From Proteus vulgaris (GTDB lineage Bacteria; Pseudomonadota; Gammaproteobacteria; Enterobacterales; Enterobacteriaceae): a DNA stretch of 64,000 nucleotides. The translations under genes were made by a program, and so were the position numbers. Of the stretch, positions 54,959 to 63,832 are shown in pieces; position 1 is the first letter of the stretch; every line of letters starts with the position of its first letter. The stretch lies in contig NZ_CP137920.1 of NCBI RefSeq assembly GCF_033708015.1, positions 1 to 64,000 on the forward strand. The letters are read 5' to 3'. The notes under the pieces were generated by a model. The model was not told the origin of the DNA. It saw only the letters and a list, made by a program, of their open reading frames with translations, and did no database searches.

Positions 54959-55726
54959 TTAACTCTTTTTAATAATACTAAAAATTAATGGTGAAGTGAT
55001 CCTATAAGATAGCATATATATTGCAGTATATAATACACCTCCATATATATTAAAAAAGTACAAACCAAGAGTTAAAATGAAGTAATATAGGACTCTGAAT
55101 AGATTACGATTTAGAAAAATACCTTTTTGAAAAAAGGTTAGTTTAAACCTTATCTCTCCACTCCTTTCAATCAAATTAATTAGTGGGAAAATAAGAATAC
55201 TAAACATAAAACATTCGTATCCCAAATTAAAAACCAGGGAAAAGGATGAAAATCTAAATAAAACCAATAAAAAGTGTATTGGAAGATTAGCAATAGATCT
55301 TATATGATTATAAAGAACAAATGTTATTAATAAACCCACATATGAAATTACTAAATAATGAATTGATATTTTTTCGTTTAAAGATAACAAGATCCCGATG
55401 GTCAAAGAAATCAATACTCTAACACTATATATTAATAATTTTTTTTTATTGTAATAGTGCATTTCTGATTTAGAAAGTCTTAATGTGGGATTATTTTCCT
55501 TCTTTATGGTTTCACAGTCATTATTAATATATCCAATCTCATAGAGATTATATATTCCTATTATGAAAAGAAACAAAAAAGCTAATTCATTCAGTGAGAC
55601 GATCCCATTAGAAAAAGCAAGAATAAAGATAGGTATTATATAGATAAAAAACCAAGAAACGGTTTTTATTAGAGTTCTTAGTCTTGAGTGATAAAAATAA
55701 AAAAAAGGGATAAAGAAAAAATTCAT
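54959..55726 (-). CDS. UbiA-like membrane protein (candidate polyprenyl-phosphate phosphoribosyltransferase)
   Basis: A very hydrophobic protein of about 255 residues with some seven to nine likely membrane segments. I start it at the ATG at 55726, three bases past the HAD stop. After the second membrane segment it has YINNDCETIKKENNPTLRLS (residues 67-85). This resembles the ND-x(n)-E/D-x(n)-PT-x-R motif of UbiA-superfamily decaprenyl-phosphate phosphoribosyltransferases, though degenerate. A basic RIRxxxN-like second site is not obvious. The HAD neighbour matches the usual partner of that enzyme. The assignment is tentative; an unrelated membrane protein is possible. Confidence 0.5.
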   Translation of the reverse strand: MNFFFIPFFYFYHSRLRTLIKTVSWFFIYIIPIFILAFSNGIVSLNELAFLFLFIIGIYNLYEIGYINNDCETIKKENNPTLRLSKSEMHYYNKKKLLIYSVRVLISLTIGILLSLNEKISIHYLVISYVGLLITFVLYNHIRSIANLPIHFLLVLFRFSSFSLVFNLGYECFMFSILIFPLINLIERSGEIRFKLTFFQKGIFLNRNLFRVLYYFILTLGLYFFNIYGGVLYTAIYMLSYRITSPLIFSIIKKS

Positions 55727-55728
55727 AA

Positions 55729-56361
55729 TTATTGTCTCAAATCTATACTGTTTTTTAAGTTGAACTGTTCCCAAAATAATTTTGATTTGTTATTAAGTAT
55801 TACAGGAATATATTCATCTAAATAGGGAATGCATTTAGAATCTCCAAAATTATCGGATATCATTACTAAGTGTTTGTTTTTATATTTGTTTTTTATTATT
55901 TTGTTTTTAACATCGAGTAGATCTAAATATATTCCTGTAGTATATTTCCCATTTAAAATATTTAATTTTGATGAAAAAGAGTTATCATAAGATAAATAAT
56001 GACATATTGCTGTAACCACTGGTTCAATCGATGCTGAAAGAAGAATAATTTGATATCCTTGAGTTTTATATTTATTAACAACATCGAGTACTTTTTGATT
56101 ATAATCTATATTTTCTGCAAACTCTTTTGCATCTGACATTACTGAAGATATATTTCTATTTTTTAATGTAGAAATATATAAATTTCTTAAAATATCTTTT
56201 TTAAACAATTTGAAAATAATTTTGTTGATAATCTTTACCAATATCATACGCCTTATTTTTTTTAAGAAGTTATTTTTTATGTAGTACTGTTCTAAGAATA
56301 AAATTGTAGTGTTATGGGGAACTATAGTATGACAAACGTCAACAAACAATATTTTATCCAA
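55729..56361 (-). CDS. HAD-superfamily phosphatase-like protein with altered catalytic motif
   Basis: A 210-residue HAD-IB type protein. Motif I reads FVDVCHTIV: the nucleophile Asp8 is present but the second aspartate of the usual DxDxT is Cys10. Motif II serine is in LLSAS (109), a lysine follows (152-154), and motif IV is SDNFGDS (169-175). It begins at a TTG (56361) with GAGG upstream; no other start gives motif I. It is directly followed by the UbiA-like gene. In fused or paired form such HAD proteins dephosphorylate phosphoribosyl-polyprenyl phosphate. Loss of the acid/base aspartate leaves activity in doubt. Confidence 0.65.
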   Translation of the reverse strand: MDKILFVDVCHTIVPHNTTILFLEQYYIKNNFLKKIRRMILVKIINKIIFKLFKKDILRNLYISTLKNRNISSVMSDAKEFAENIDYNQKVLDVVNKYKTQGYQIILLSASIEPVVTAICHYLSYDNSFSSKLNILNGKYTTGIYLDLLDVKNKIIKNKYKNKHLVMISDNFGDSKCIPYLDEYIPVILNNKSKLFWEQFNLKNSIDLRQ

Positions 56362-56407
56362 AAGTCAACCTCATGACTTGTATACATCAATTATAAATTA
56401 CTCTAAA

Positions 56408-57586
56408 TCAAATACTCTTGAAGTATTTTGATAAAGAAACTAGGTATATTAATACAATAACTTGTGTTGTATCAAATATGTATGGATTTGTTATTGCATA
56501 AAAAACATACATGCAATAAATCAAAATTATAAATTTATTCTTACAAATATATAAAAATAAGTAGGCGTGTAAAACTATAAGAGATAAAAAACCTAAAAAG
56601 CCAATTTGATAGAGAATATAAAGTGATTGAAGTTCATAGTAAATAAATTTTCTATAATCTCTCACTGCTGTTATTATATTTAACTTGCTACCTAAGCCTT
56701 GTCCAAATAAAATATCATAATAACTTTCAGCTAAGCCAATCATTAATGCATTAGCTTGATCAAATCTTGTACCTAGAGAACTTGATTCACCTCCAATTAA
56801 CTTCAATAATACATTGCTATATACAACATCAATTATAAATGGAAAAGATATTAATATTAGCAGAAATATAAAAAAATTCTGGATTGATAATTTTATTCTA
56901 GCTTTAGATTTAATAATTTCTATTAAAGGTATATAAAGAAAAATGGCAATAAGAAACATTAAATTAGAAGCAATGATACAAGCAAAAAAATATAATATTA
57001 CAAATAAAAATTTACCATTTTCCACTCTAAACTTAAAATAAGATACCATAAAGGCAAAAGGTATTAGAGCGTTACCAATAATTTGAATCCTATAAAAATA
57101 TCCTGAGTATGTATATACATCACCTAAATTATGTGAAAGAAAAAATTGCCTAATAATAGTGTAATCTTTACCAGAAAAAAATAATATTAAATAAATTTCA
57201 AAGGTAATTAAAAATATGGCTTGAATAGATAATGCTAAATTAAATGCAGTTGTAAGATTTACTTTGTAAAAAGGTAGTAAAAGTACAAAGTTGATCAGGA
57301 ATAATATTATCAAAAAACGAGGTAATGAATTGATATCATTGCTATTTAATAAGGAAAAGGCGAGTGATAATGATATATATATAAGTAGTAAAATTAGTCT
57401 GTGATCAAATTTGATTTGATTACTATAAAGGATTAAAAAAATGAAAATAAAACCGAATAATGTAATGGATAATGCTGATGGAATATATAAAGAAAGAGGA
57501 AACTGACGGGTAAGAACAAAACAAAGAAAAAAGAAAAGAATAGTTATTAAACTTTGCTTTTTTATTTTTAAAGTATTATTTTCCAT
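56408..57586 (-). CDS. wzy: O-antigen polymerase Wzy (candidate)
   Basis: A 392-residue integral membrane protein with about ten or more hydrophobic segments and a larger hydrophilic loop around residues 265-310 (GGESSSLGTRFDQANALMIGLAESYYDILFGQGLGS). That is the layout of Wzy polymerases and resembles their RFDxW.. /GxGxG loop. Sequence conservation of Wzy is always low, so the call rests on topology, position among glycosyltransferases, and the need for a polymerase beside wzx. Start overlaps the GT2 gene by 11 bases. Confidence 0.8.
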   Translation of the reverse strand: MENNTLKIKKQSLITILFFFLCFVLTRQFPLSLYIPSALSITLFGFIFIFLILYSNQIKFDHRLILLLIYISLSLAFSLLNSNDINSLPRFLIILFLINFVLLLPFYKVNLTTAFNLALSIQAIFLITFEIYLILFFSGKDYTIIRQFFLSHNLGDVYTYSGYFYRIQIIGNALIPFAFMVSYFKFRVENGKFLFVILYFFACIIASNLMFLIAIFLYIPLIEIIKSKARIKLSIQNFFIFLLILISFPFIIDVVYSNVLLKLIGGESSSLGTRFDQANALMIGLAESYYDILFGQGLGSKLNIITAVRDYRKFIYYELQSLYILYQIGFLGFLSLIVLHAYLFLYICKNKFIILIYCMYVFYAITNPYIFDTTQVIVLIYLVSLSKYFKSI

Positions 57587-58427
57587 CTATCTTACCTGTT
57601 TTACCAAATACACCATCCCTTAATGCTAAGCAAACGTTACCTAGTCGCTTAATTCTTCCTTTAAAAAATATTAAGCTTAGAAAAATAGATGCTGGTAAGA
57701 TAATAAAATTTCTTAATTTCCAATATAAAGGTACATAGGGTCTTCTAATAAGTAAGAGATAATTTCTAAGTATATAGTAAGTTCTAGTTGGTGAATTCTC
57801 TGTTAGTTTAAATAGTTTGAAGTTATAAGAACTCTCACCAAGAACATGTGACATTACTGTATCTTCATCTATATATATATTATATCCCTTACTTATAGCA
57901 CGCCAGCACCATTCATGATCTACGGCATCAATAAATAGTTCTGATTCCATTAAACCAATATCAGAAAGTGTACTATTATTTATTAACTTACCTGAAGCTA
58001 TAATTTGGCTTACTTTTGTTAGATTGTTTTCTTCTTCGTGATTTAGCATCACACGTGAGCGCATTTTTTGGGAGCAATTTAAATCGAATACTCTTGGGCC
58101 AATACAAGCTGTTTTTTTTATATTATCAAGCTTAATTGATAGGTTAGATATCATATTTTCTGGTACAATGCTATCTTGATCAAATAATATTGAATATTTA
58201 TAACCCCGTTCTAAAGAAATTCTTAGACCAATATTTTGCGCTTCTGCAATACCAAGATTCTCGCCATTTAGAATTATTTCAGCACTAATATCTGAAAAAT
58301 CAATATATTCAGGTGTGTTATCAATAATCAAAACATTGGATGATTTTTTTAATGATTCATTCATTAAAGTTAAATGTTTTGTATCTGGATAAAAGCAAAT
58401 TATTATAGATAATATATTTTTTGACAT
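57576..58427 (-). CDS. Rhamnosyltransferase-like glycosyltransferase family 2
   Basis: A 283-residue GT2 protein of the WbbL/RfbF group. N terminus LSIIICFYPDTKHLTLMNESL, the GENLGIAEAQNIGL nucleotide loop, and the characteristic SILFDQDSIVPENMI (DQDS, about 82-88), then IDAVDHEWCWRA. This DQD form is typical of dTDP-L-rhamnose-using transferases, matching the rmlA and rmlC genes upstream in the cluster. It overlaps wzy by 11 bases. Confidence 0.85.
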   Translation of the reverse strand: MSKNILSIIICFYPDTKHLTLMNESLKKSSNVLIIDNTPEYIDFSDISAEIILNGENLGIAEAQNIGLRISLERGYKYSILFDQDSIVPENMISNLSIKLDNIKKTACIGPRVFDLNCSQKMRSRVMLNHEEENNLTKVSQIIASGKLINNSTLSDIGLMESELFIDAVDHEWCWRAISKGYNIYIDEDTVMSHVLGESSYNFKLFKLTENSPTRTYYILRNYLLLIRRPYVPLYWKLRNFIILPASIFLSLIFFKGRIKRLGNVCLALRDGVFGKTGKIDGK

Positions 58428-58436
58428 AATATTAAA

Positions 58437-59591
58437 TTACAAATTTTTTATGAGGTTATATATTTTTTGGCTCGCTATTCCTGAGCTGAACTCATTAGCA
58501 AATTTAATTGCATTCTCTCTTATGGTTTGCATATCATTTCTATTTCCATATATGTATGAGATAACATCTACAAGAGAATTTAGATCATTATATTTATATA
58601 AAAAACCATTTTTTTTATCACTAATTAGCTCAGGATTGGCACCTGTGTTACTAGCAATCATTATCAACCCTGCAGCCATACCTTCAATAGTTACTCTACC
58701 AAATGCCTCAGCTTTTGAGGATATAATACCAATATCGTAGTTTAATCTAACTCTGTTTATATCCTCTCTGAAACCAAGGAAAAAAACATTATTAATTGAG
58801 TTTTTTTCTACATAATCAAAAAGATTTTTTGCATATTCAGAATCAATATTTCCTACAATAGAAAGAGAGCATTCAATTCCTTTTTTATTAAGAGCTTCTA
58901 TTGTATCAATTACAAATTTTTGACCTTTGCCTTCAGAAATTGTTCCTACACTTAATATTTTTAGAGGTTTTTCAATATTTTTATTATTTTTTAATAAGCA
59001 ATCATGCAATTGAACATCATCATAAACAAGCATCAGCTTGTCATTATTTATGTATTGAGATAATTTATACTTAAGCGCTTGGGATATGACAATAACCTTA
59101 TCTGAAGTGTTTAACAAATTATAATATTGTTTATCACCAATGGTATGTACACAATTTTGGTCTTCTATTCCAAACTCTCTCACATGCCATATGTGTTTTG
59201 CTTTAAGTAAGTTACTTAAAAAGTATCCAGCATAAGTATCTGAAGTGTTAGAATATACTAAATCAATTCTTTCATTTAATTTATTTATTTTTTTAGATAT
59301 TTTAAATACGGATAAATAAGTGGTGATTATTTTGAATAACCCCCTTATTTTATATTTTATAAAGCTTCTTATTTTTTGAGGAACGGGATGTCTTGCTCCA
59401 TACAAAGGTGCTTCAAATACACGAACGTTTTTTTTAACTAATAATTCGTACAATCCATCTTTATTATTTGGAATCAAGGCAAATATTTGCAGATCATTTT
59501 TTTTTAATAAATTATTTATTATATCTAACATAGAAGCAGTTGCACCGCTTTTAGGTTTAGAATCATGAAAAACAAATAATATTTTTTTCAT
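58437..59591 (-). CDS. Glycosyltransferase family 4
   Basis: A 384-residue GT4 protein. The N-terminal loop reads FHDSKPKSGATASMLDIINNL; the nucleotide-sugar half has LSVGTISEGKGQKFVIDTIEAL, SIVGNID, FLGFREDINRV and the E-x7-E segment SSKAEAFGRVTIEGMAAGLIMIAS. It is one of three transferases in the O cluster. Donor and linkage cannot be read. Confidence 0.85.
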   Translation of the reverse strand: MKKILFVFHDSKPKSGATASMLDIINNLLKKNDLQIFALIPNNKDGLYELLVKKNVRVFEAPLYGARHPVPQKIRSFIKYKIRGLFKIITTYLSVFKISKKINKLNERIDLVYSNTSDTYAGYFLSNLLKAKHIWHVREFGIEDQNCVHTIGDKQYYNLLNTSDKVIVISQALKYKLSQYINNDKLMLVYDDVQLHDCLLKNNKNIEKPLKILSVGTISEGKGQKFVIDTIEALNKKGIECSLSIVGNIDSEYAKNLFDYVEKNSINNVFFLGFREDINRVRLNYDIGIISSKAEAFGRVTIEGMAAGLIMIASNTGANPELISDKKNGFLYKYNDLNSLVDVISYIYGNRNDMQTIRENAIKFANEFSSGIASQKIYNLIKNL

Positions 59592-59596
59592 GTTAA

Positions 59597-60700
59597 CTAG
59601 CCTCGAATGTGACGTTTTAAAAAATCTATTGATTTTTTTCTATATTTTTCAAGTAGTAAATTGCTTTCTTCAAAGCTAAATTCTAATGGAAGGTTATCAA
59701 TGTCTGCTATGCTTTCAATATGTCTTTCTAGTAGATTTACTTGTCCTAATAATGACTCGCTTCGTATATCAGTATCGTTATTAAATTTCAGGGTTAGAAA
59801 AGGAACTTCATTTATTATAGAAAATACAGTACCGTGAAAAGATGTCGTAATAACAAAACTAGCATTTGAAAATAATTTTATAAAATCATTAGGTGACGCA
59901 TCTGTGATATTATTTTTATTGGTATAACAATCCGTTCTAGACGATAATGATACAATACTTAGTCCTAATTTTTTTGATATAAATTCTTTGATTTGTTGGG
60001 TTAATGAGTGTTCGTGAACTTCATATATTAATAAATAAGGTTTTTCATCTACATGAATGCTTGCACTATCTTTCAATGACCTCCATTCTGACTTAGAAAG
60101 TAGCAATGTTGGGTCTAGAGTAATTTCTGGGTTTAAACTGCTAATTGAGCTTATGTAATTTGCAAGCTTTTCTTCACGAACACCAATGCCATCCAAACCT
60201 TCTAAATATTTAATAAAGGTATATTCATCTTCTGAATTTATATTGGATGTTCCCATACTTGCAGCGTATGATATAGTATTATTTGCTGTTAAGTTATCAA
60301 ATATGCCATAGTAGTGTTTATCGATACCATTAGTATAAGATGTATTCCAAATTTGGTCGCTACCAAGAAATAAATATTCAAACATTCCTTCAGGTTTATG
60401 AATGTTTATTTCTTTTTTAATAAAGGTTTCAAACGCAATAAATCTATTTTTCTTTCTTTTATAATCTAGAATGAGATGTATGAAATCTTTAATATATCTT
60501 ATAAAAGCTGAAATGGATTTTTCTTTTGGTAATTGAGGATATAATTCATATCCTCTACTGATCGATTCTGGTTGATAATCAATGAAAACTGGTTCTAAAG
60601 AAAGTTTCTGCAATGATTTTTTAAGCGCGTATGCTTGTAGTAATGCGCCATAGTTATGAGCTCTATGATAAGTAACAATTCCACATTTTTTTTTATTCAT
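59597..60700 (-). CDS. Polysaccharide pyruvyl transferase family protein
   Basis: A 367-residue protein of the CsaB/WcaK/EpsI-related family (GT-B-like fold). N terminus GIVTYHRAHNYGALLQAYAL, FLGSDQIWN (111-120), SYAASMG, VREEKLANY, and the C-terminal motif FVITTSFHGTVFSIINEVPFLTL with the SFHG residues. Family members attach pyruvate ketals from phosphoenolpyruvate to sugars, or act on polysaccharides in related ways. Overlaps wzx (ATGA). Confidence 0.85.
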   Translation of the reverse strand: MNKKKCGIVTYHRAHNYGALLQAYALKKSLQKLSLEPVFIDYQPESISRGYELYPQLPKEKSISAFIRYIKDFIHLILDYKRKKNRFIAFETFIKKEINIHKPEGMFEYLFLGSDQIWNTSYTNGIDKHYYGIFDNLTANNTISYAASMGTSNINSEDEYTFIKYLEGLDGIGVREEKLANYISSISSLNPEITLDPTLLLSKSEWRSLKDSASIHVDEKPYLLIYEVHEHSLTQQIKEFISKKLGLSIVSLSSRTDCYTNKNNITDASPNDFIKLFSNASFVITTSFHGTVFSIINEVPFLTLKFNNDTDIRSESLLGQVNLLERHIESIADIDNLPLEFSFEESNLLLEKYRKKSIDFLKRHIRG

Positions 60701-62208
60701 GGACTAACTCTTAGTAATTTATTAATTTGTGATAATATGCTCTTTTTTTCTTCATTAGATAATATTATAAAGAAGAATAATATTGAGAATATAATACCAT
60801 TTATAAGAATATTTAATATTATTGTGTTACAATAAATTAAATTAGTTAATATTAGGGATAGGAACAGAACGAATAGTCCCTTAATAACTACAGAAAATAA
60901 ATATTCATTAACAATAGAACCAATAATTTTTTTAGCATAGACAAGTCTATACAATAGAGAAATGGACGAAATAATGATACTAACTATATATATATATATA
61001 TATGTTTCATATAGGCTTACAGTTATATATATTAATGGTATGTTTAATATCATTAAACTACCAATAACTAATTGATATTTTTTTATATTACCGTTTGCCT
61101 GAACCACTGATAAAATTGGGTACCCTAAAGAAGTAAGGATAATTTCGATGTATGTAAATTTAAGAAATATAATTGTAATAGGAGGATAACTATCAAGCCA
61201 TAAGTCTAAAAGATTTTCAGTATTTTCATATAATATGAGTGATATCAAAAATGCGAGATAAATTGTTATTTTTCCACTAAGTATAAAAAGTTGAGAAAAG
61301 TAGCTTTCTTCTTTATTGTTTGATTTAACTAGCTGAGGTGCAATAGCTATTTGAACACTGTTTACTAATTGTGTTACTGCTGAGTATATTTGTAAGGATA
61401 TGGCTCGAGCAGCATTAATTGAGAGGCCAAAAAATATATTTATTAAAAAAGTAACACCTTGAAGAGACATTACAGAAGCTACCCCTCCCCATAAATTCCA
61501 ACCAGTAAATGAAAGGATAGGTTTAATAATGCTCCAATCATAGGTTAAAGTTAACTGTATATTTTTATATCTATTTTTTATTATTAGAAATAGTATTAAT
61601 CTAGTAATCAATATAGATATGAATATGGCAATAGTATAGTCTAAAATGCTTTTTGAACCTGTTAAATATAAGCTAAGTATAAAAATTAACTTACTTATAA
61701 TTTCCAATATCATTATTAGAGCATAATATTTAGCATCCTCAAAAGAGATTAATAGTGTTAGATAAGGTGATGTAATAAAAGAGACTAAAAATGTAGCAAT
61801 AGATACATAAAATACATACCAAATGATATTTATATTAATAATATCTTGGTTCAGATATAAATTTATATATATTGTTCCAAATAAGATAATTAATAATATA
61901 GATAATACACCAAGCATAGTATTAACAATAATACAAGCATTTAGGACATTTTTAGATTCGGTACTTAAAGTTCTACTAAGAGTTTCTCCAATGCTTTCTG
62001 ATAAATGCCTTTGCATTGATACTGTTGCAACGTTAACTAGGACACCACCAACAATAACAAAGCTAGCTATTATTGTATAAAGTCCAAAAGTATCAACACC
62101 AAGGATATCTAAGCTTATTCTTGATATATAGAGTGAAACTAATAGTCCTATAACCATCCTAAAATATAGAAGAACAGAGTTTTTTAATACATTGCTAAAT
62201 TTTTTCAT
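60697..62208 (-). CDS. wzx: O-unit flippase Wzx
   Basis: A 503-residue MOP-superfamily membrane protein with about 12-14 hydrophobic helices that would translocate the undecaprenyl-linked O unit across the inner membrane. N terminus LLYFRMVIGLLVSLYISRISLDILGVDTFGLYTIIASF is typical of Wzx proteins (R, LG..FG.Y). Its start lies 14 bases inside the MurB-like gene and its stop overlaps the pyruvyl transferase start by four bases. A 19-base TA dinucleotide tract lies within it. Confidence 0.92.
   Translation of the reverse strand: MKKFSNVLKNSVLLYFRMVIGLLVSLYISRISLDILGVDTFGLYTIIASFVIVGGVLVNVATVSMQRHLSESIGETLSRTLSTESKNVLNACIIVNTMLGVLSILLIILFGTIYINLYLNQDIININIIWYVFYVSIATFLVSFITSPYLTLLISFEDAKYYALIMILEIISKLIFILSLYLTGSKSILDYTIAIFISILITRLILFLIIKNRYKNIQLTLTYDWSIIKPILSFTGWNLWGGVASVMSLQGVTFLINIFFGLSINAARAISLQIYSAVTQLVNSVQIAIAPQLVKSNNKEESYFSQLFILSGKITIYLAFLISLILYENTENLLDLWLDSYPPITIIFLKFTYIEIILTSLGYPILSVVQANGNIKKYQLVIGSLMILNIPLIYITVSLYETYIYIYIVSIIISSISLLYRLVYAKKIIGSIVNEYLFSVVIKGLFVLFLSLILTNLIYCNTIILNILINGIIFSILFFFIILSNEEKKSILSQINKLLRVSP
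60985..61003. repeat. TA dinucleotide tract inside wzx
   Basis: Nine and a half TA units in a row, coding the YIYIYI stretch of a late membrane segment. A gain or loss of one unit would shift the wzx frame. Confidence 0.95.
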
Positions 62209-63283
62209 TTTCTAATATTTTTTTATATTTAGAAATAATATCGTTATAATCATTTTTAGATATAATTTCATATATACTTTTTTCTACTAATTCGTTTTCA
62301 AGAAATATGTTTTTTTTATCTATGGAGTTATAAATTGAATATATATAATCAATAATTTCTCTTGTGGAGTTATTTTGATTGCAAAATGTGTTTATATTTT
62401 TATGAGAACAATTTACTGTAAGTAGATTTAGATTTTTATCTTTTTTTATTATATTGTTTAATCTTTCATTACTTGGTTTTTTTCGATTAAAAAATCGCAT
62501 TATCTTATTATAAAATATTTTTCTTGTCAGTTTATATGAGAGCTTGTTTTTAAATGAGTTAAATTTAAAATGATCATATAAACTTCTCGGAGCAGTAAAA
62601 ATGCTCCCTAAATTTGGCATTGTCCACTCTTGATAGATATGTCTCGCTATATGGAAAGTTTCTATTTTATTTTTTATGTCTTCTAGTGGAGAGTGCAGTA
62701 ATTGAAATTCTGCATAAAGAATAATTAGATTTTTATATTTAAAGATTGAATTTCTTTTTTCGAAATTTAAACAGGATTTATTTTTGGTAATTACTTCACC
62801 ATTTTCATTTATATAAGTAACACTGATAAGATTGTCCGATATTTCATAACCATAGGCTCCCGCATTCATTACGATTCCTCCACCTATACTTCCTGGAATA
62901 CCTTCTAGTCCTTCATATCCTCCATATCCTCTCATGCTAACATCACGAACAAAGTCAGGTAAGGATTTACCTGATTCAACGATTACTGTATTATCTTTAA
63001 ATTGAACACTATTAACTAGTTTTGTAGATATAAATACCCCATAATTTACTGTATCATTAAATAATATATTTGTTGTTTCGCCGATTACTTTAATATCAAG
63101 ATTTATATCCTTAGAAAAACATATAATGTTTATTAATTGTTCGTAATTCTTAGGTAAAATAAATCTTTTTACTATCGTTCCTGTTTTGGAATAGCAATTA
63201 TTCTTTAAATCATAATCTAAGTAATATAGAATACATTCTTTATCTAGCCAATTATCAAGTTGCACTAATATATCTTTCTTCAT
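62195..63283 (-). CDS. MurB-like FAD-dependent oxidoreductase in the O-antigen cluster
   Basis: A 362-residue paralogue of UDP-N-acetylenolpyruvoylglucosamine reductase. The FAD-binding signature EGLEGIPGSIGGGIVMNAGAYG is at 124-145. Arg177 in EKRNSIFK, Ser227 in PNLGSIFTAP and a glutamate in FLENELV (329/331) match the substrate and catalytic Arg, Ser and Glu of MurB. The usual AGxKG region is replaced by a long basic segment (about 232-275). It lies between rmlC and wzx, where a housekeeping murB is not expected. I start at the ATG at 63283 (GGA 7 bases upstream); the ATG at 63295 overlaps rmlC. Confidence 0.8.
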   Translation of the reverse strand: MKKDILVQLDNWLDKECILYYLDYDLKNNCYSKTGTIVKRFILPKNYEQLINIICFSKDINLDIKVIGETTNILFNDTVNYGVFISTKLVNSVQFKDNTVIVESGKSLPDFVRDVSMRGYGGYEGLEGIPGSIGGGIVMNAGAYGYEISDNLISVTYINENGEVITKNKSCLNFEKRNSIFKYKNLIILYAEFQLLHSPLEDIKNKIETFHIARHIYQEWTMPNLGSIFTAPRSLYDHFKFNSFKNKLSYKLTRKIFYNKIMRFFNRKKPSNERLNNIIKKDKNLNLLTVNCSHKNINTFCNQNNSTREIIDYIYSIYNSIDKKNIFLENELVEKSIYEIISKNDYNDIISKYKKILENEKI

Positions 63284-63284
63284 T

Positions 63285-63830
63285 TTACATTCCAATCAAT
63301 TTATTAAAACATATGCCAGTTTTATCTTTTTCTGATAATATTGGTCTATCTTTAATAGGCCAGACTATATTTAAATCAGGATCATTCCAAATAATATTAG
63401 ATTCACTTTTTTGGTGATAAAAATTAGTTGCTTTATAAAGAAATTCCGCCTCGTCACTTAAAACCAAAAAACCATGAGCAAAACCTTCGGGAATCCACAA
63501 TTGGCGTTTATTTTTTGCTGATAATATCGCACTAACCCATTTCCCATATGTATTGGATTCAGGTCTAATATCTACCGCCACATCGAAAACTTCACCGTGA
63601 ACGCATCGTACTAATTTGCCTTGAGCATGTGGTGCTTTTTGATAATGTAATCCTCTTAATACTCCTTTTGATGATTTAGAGTGATTATCTTGAACAAAAT
63701 TAACTGGATAACCTACCGCATCTTCAAAGATTTTTTGATTAAAGCTTTCATAAAAAAAACCTCTATGATCACCGAATACTTTAGGCTCTAAAATTAATAC
63801 ATCAGGAATTTCTGTTTTTATAATATTCAT
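63285..63830 (-). CDS. rmlC: dTDP-4-dehydrorhamnose 3,5-epimerase
   Basis: Third step of dTDP-L-rhamnose synthesis. 181 residues, cupin fold. The catalytic histidine is in GVLRGLHYQ, with the GKLVRCVHGEVFDVAVDIR strand and IPEGFAHGFLVLSDEAEFLYKATNFY. It lies 2 bases after rmlA. rmlB and rmlD are not in the window; rmlB at least is expected upstream. Confidence 0.97.
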   Translation of the reverse strand: MNIIKTEIPDVLILEPKVFGDHRGFFYESFNQKIFEDAVGYPVNFVQDNHSKSSKGVLRGLHYQKAPHAQGKLVRCVHGEVFDVAVDIRPESNTYGKWVSAILSAKNKRQLWIPEGFAHGFLVLSDEAEFLYKATNFYHQKSESNIIWNDPDLNIVWPIKDRPILSEKDKTGICFNKLIGM

Positions 63831-63832
63831 AT

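Noticed and set aside
62195..63283. Housekeeping murB
   Set aside because: C-terminal region differs from enterobacterial MurB, the gene is AT-rich and embedded in the O cluster, and murB lies elsewhere in enterobacteria.
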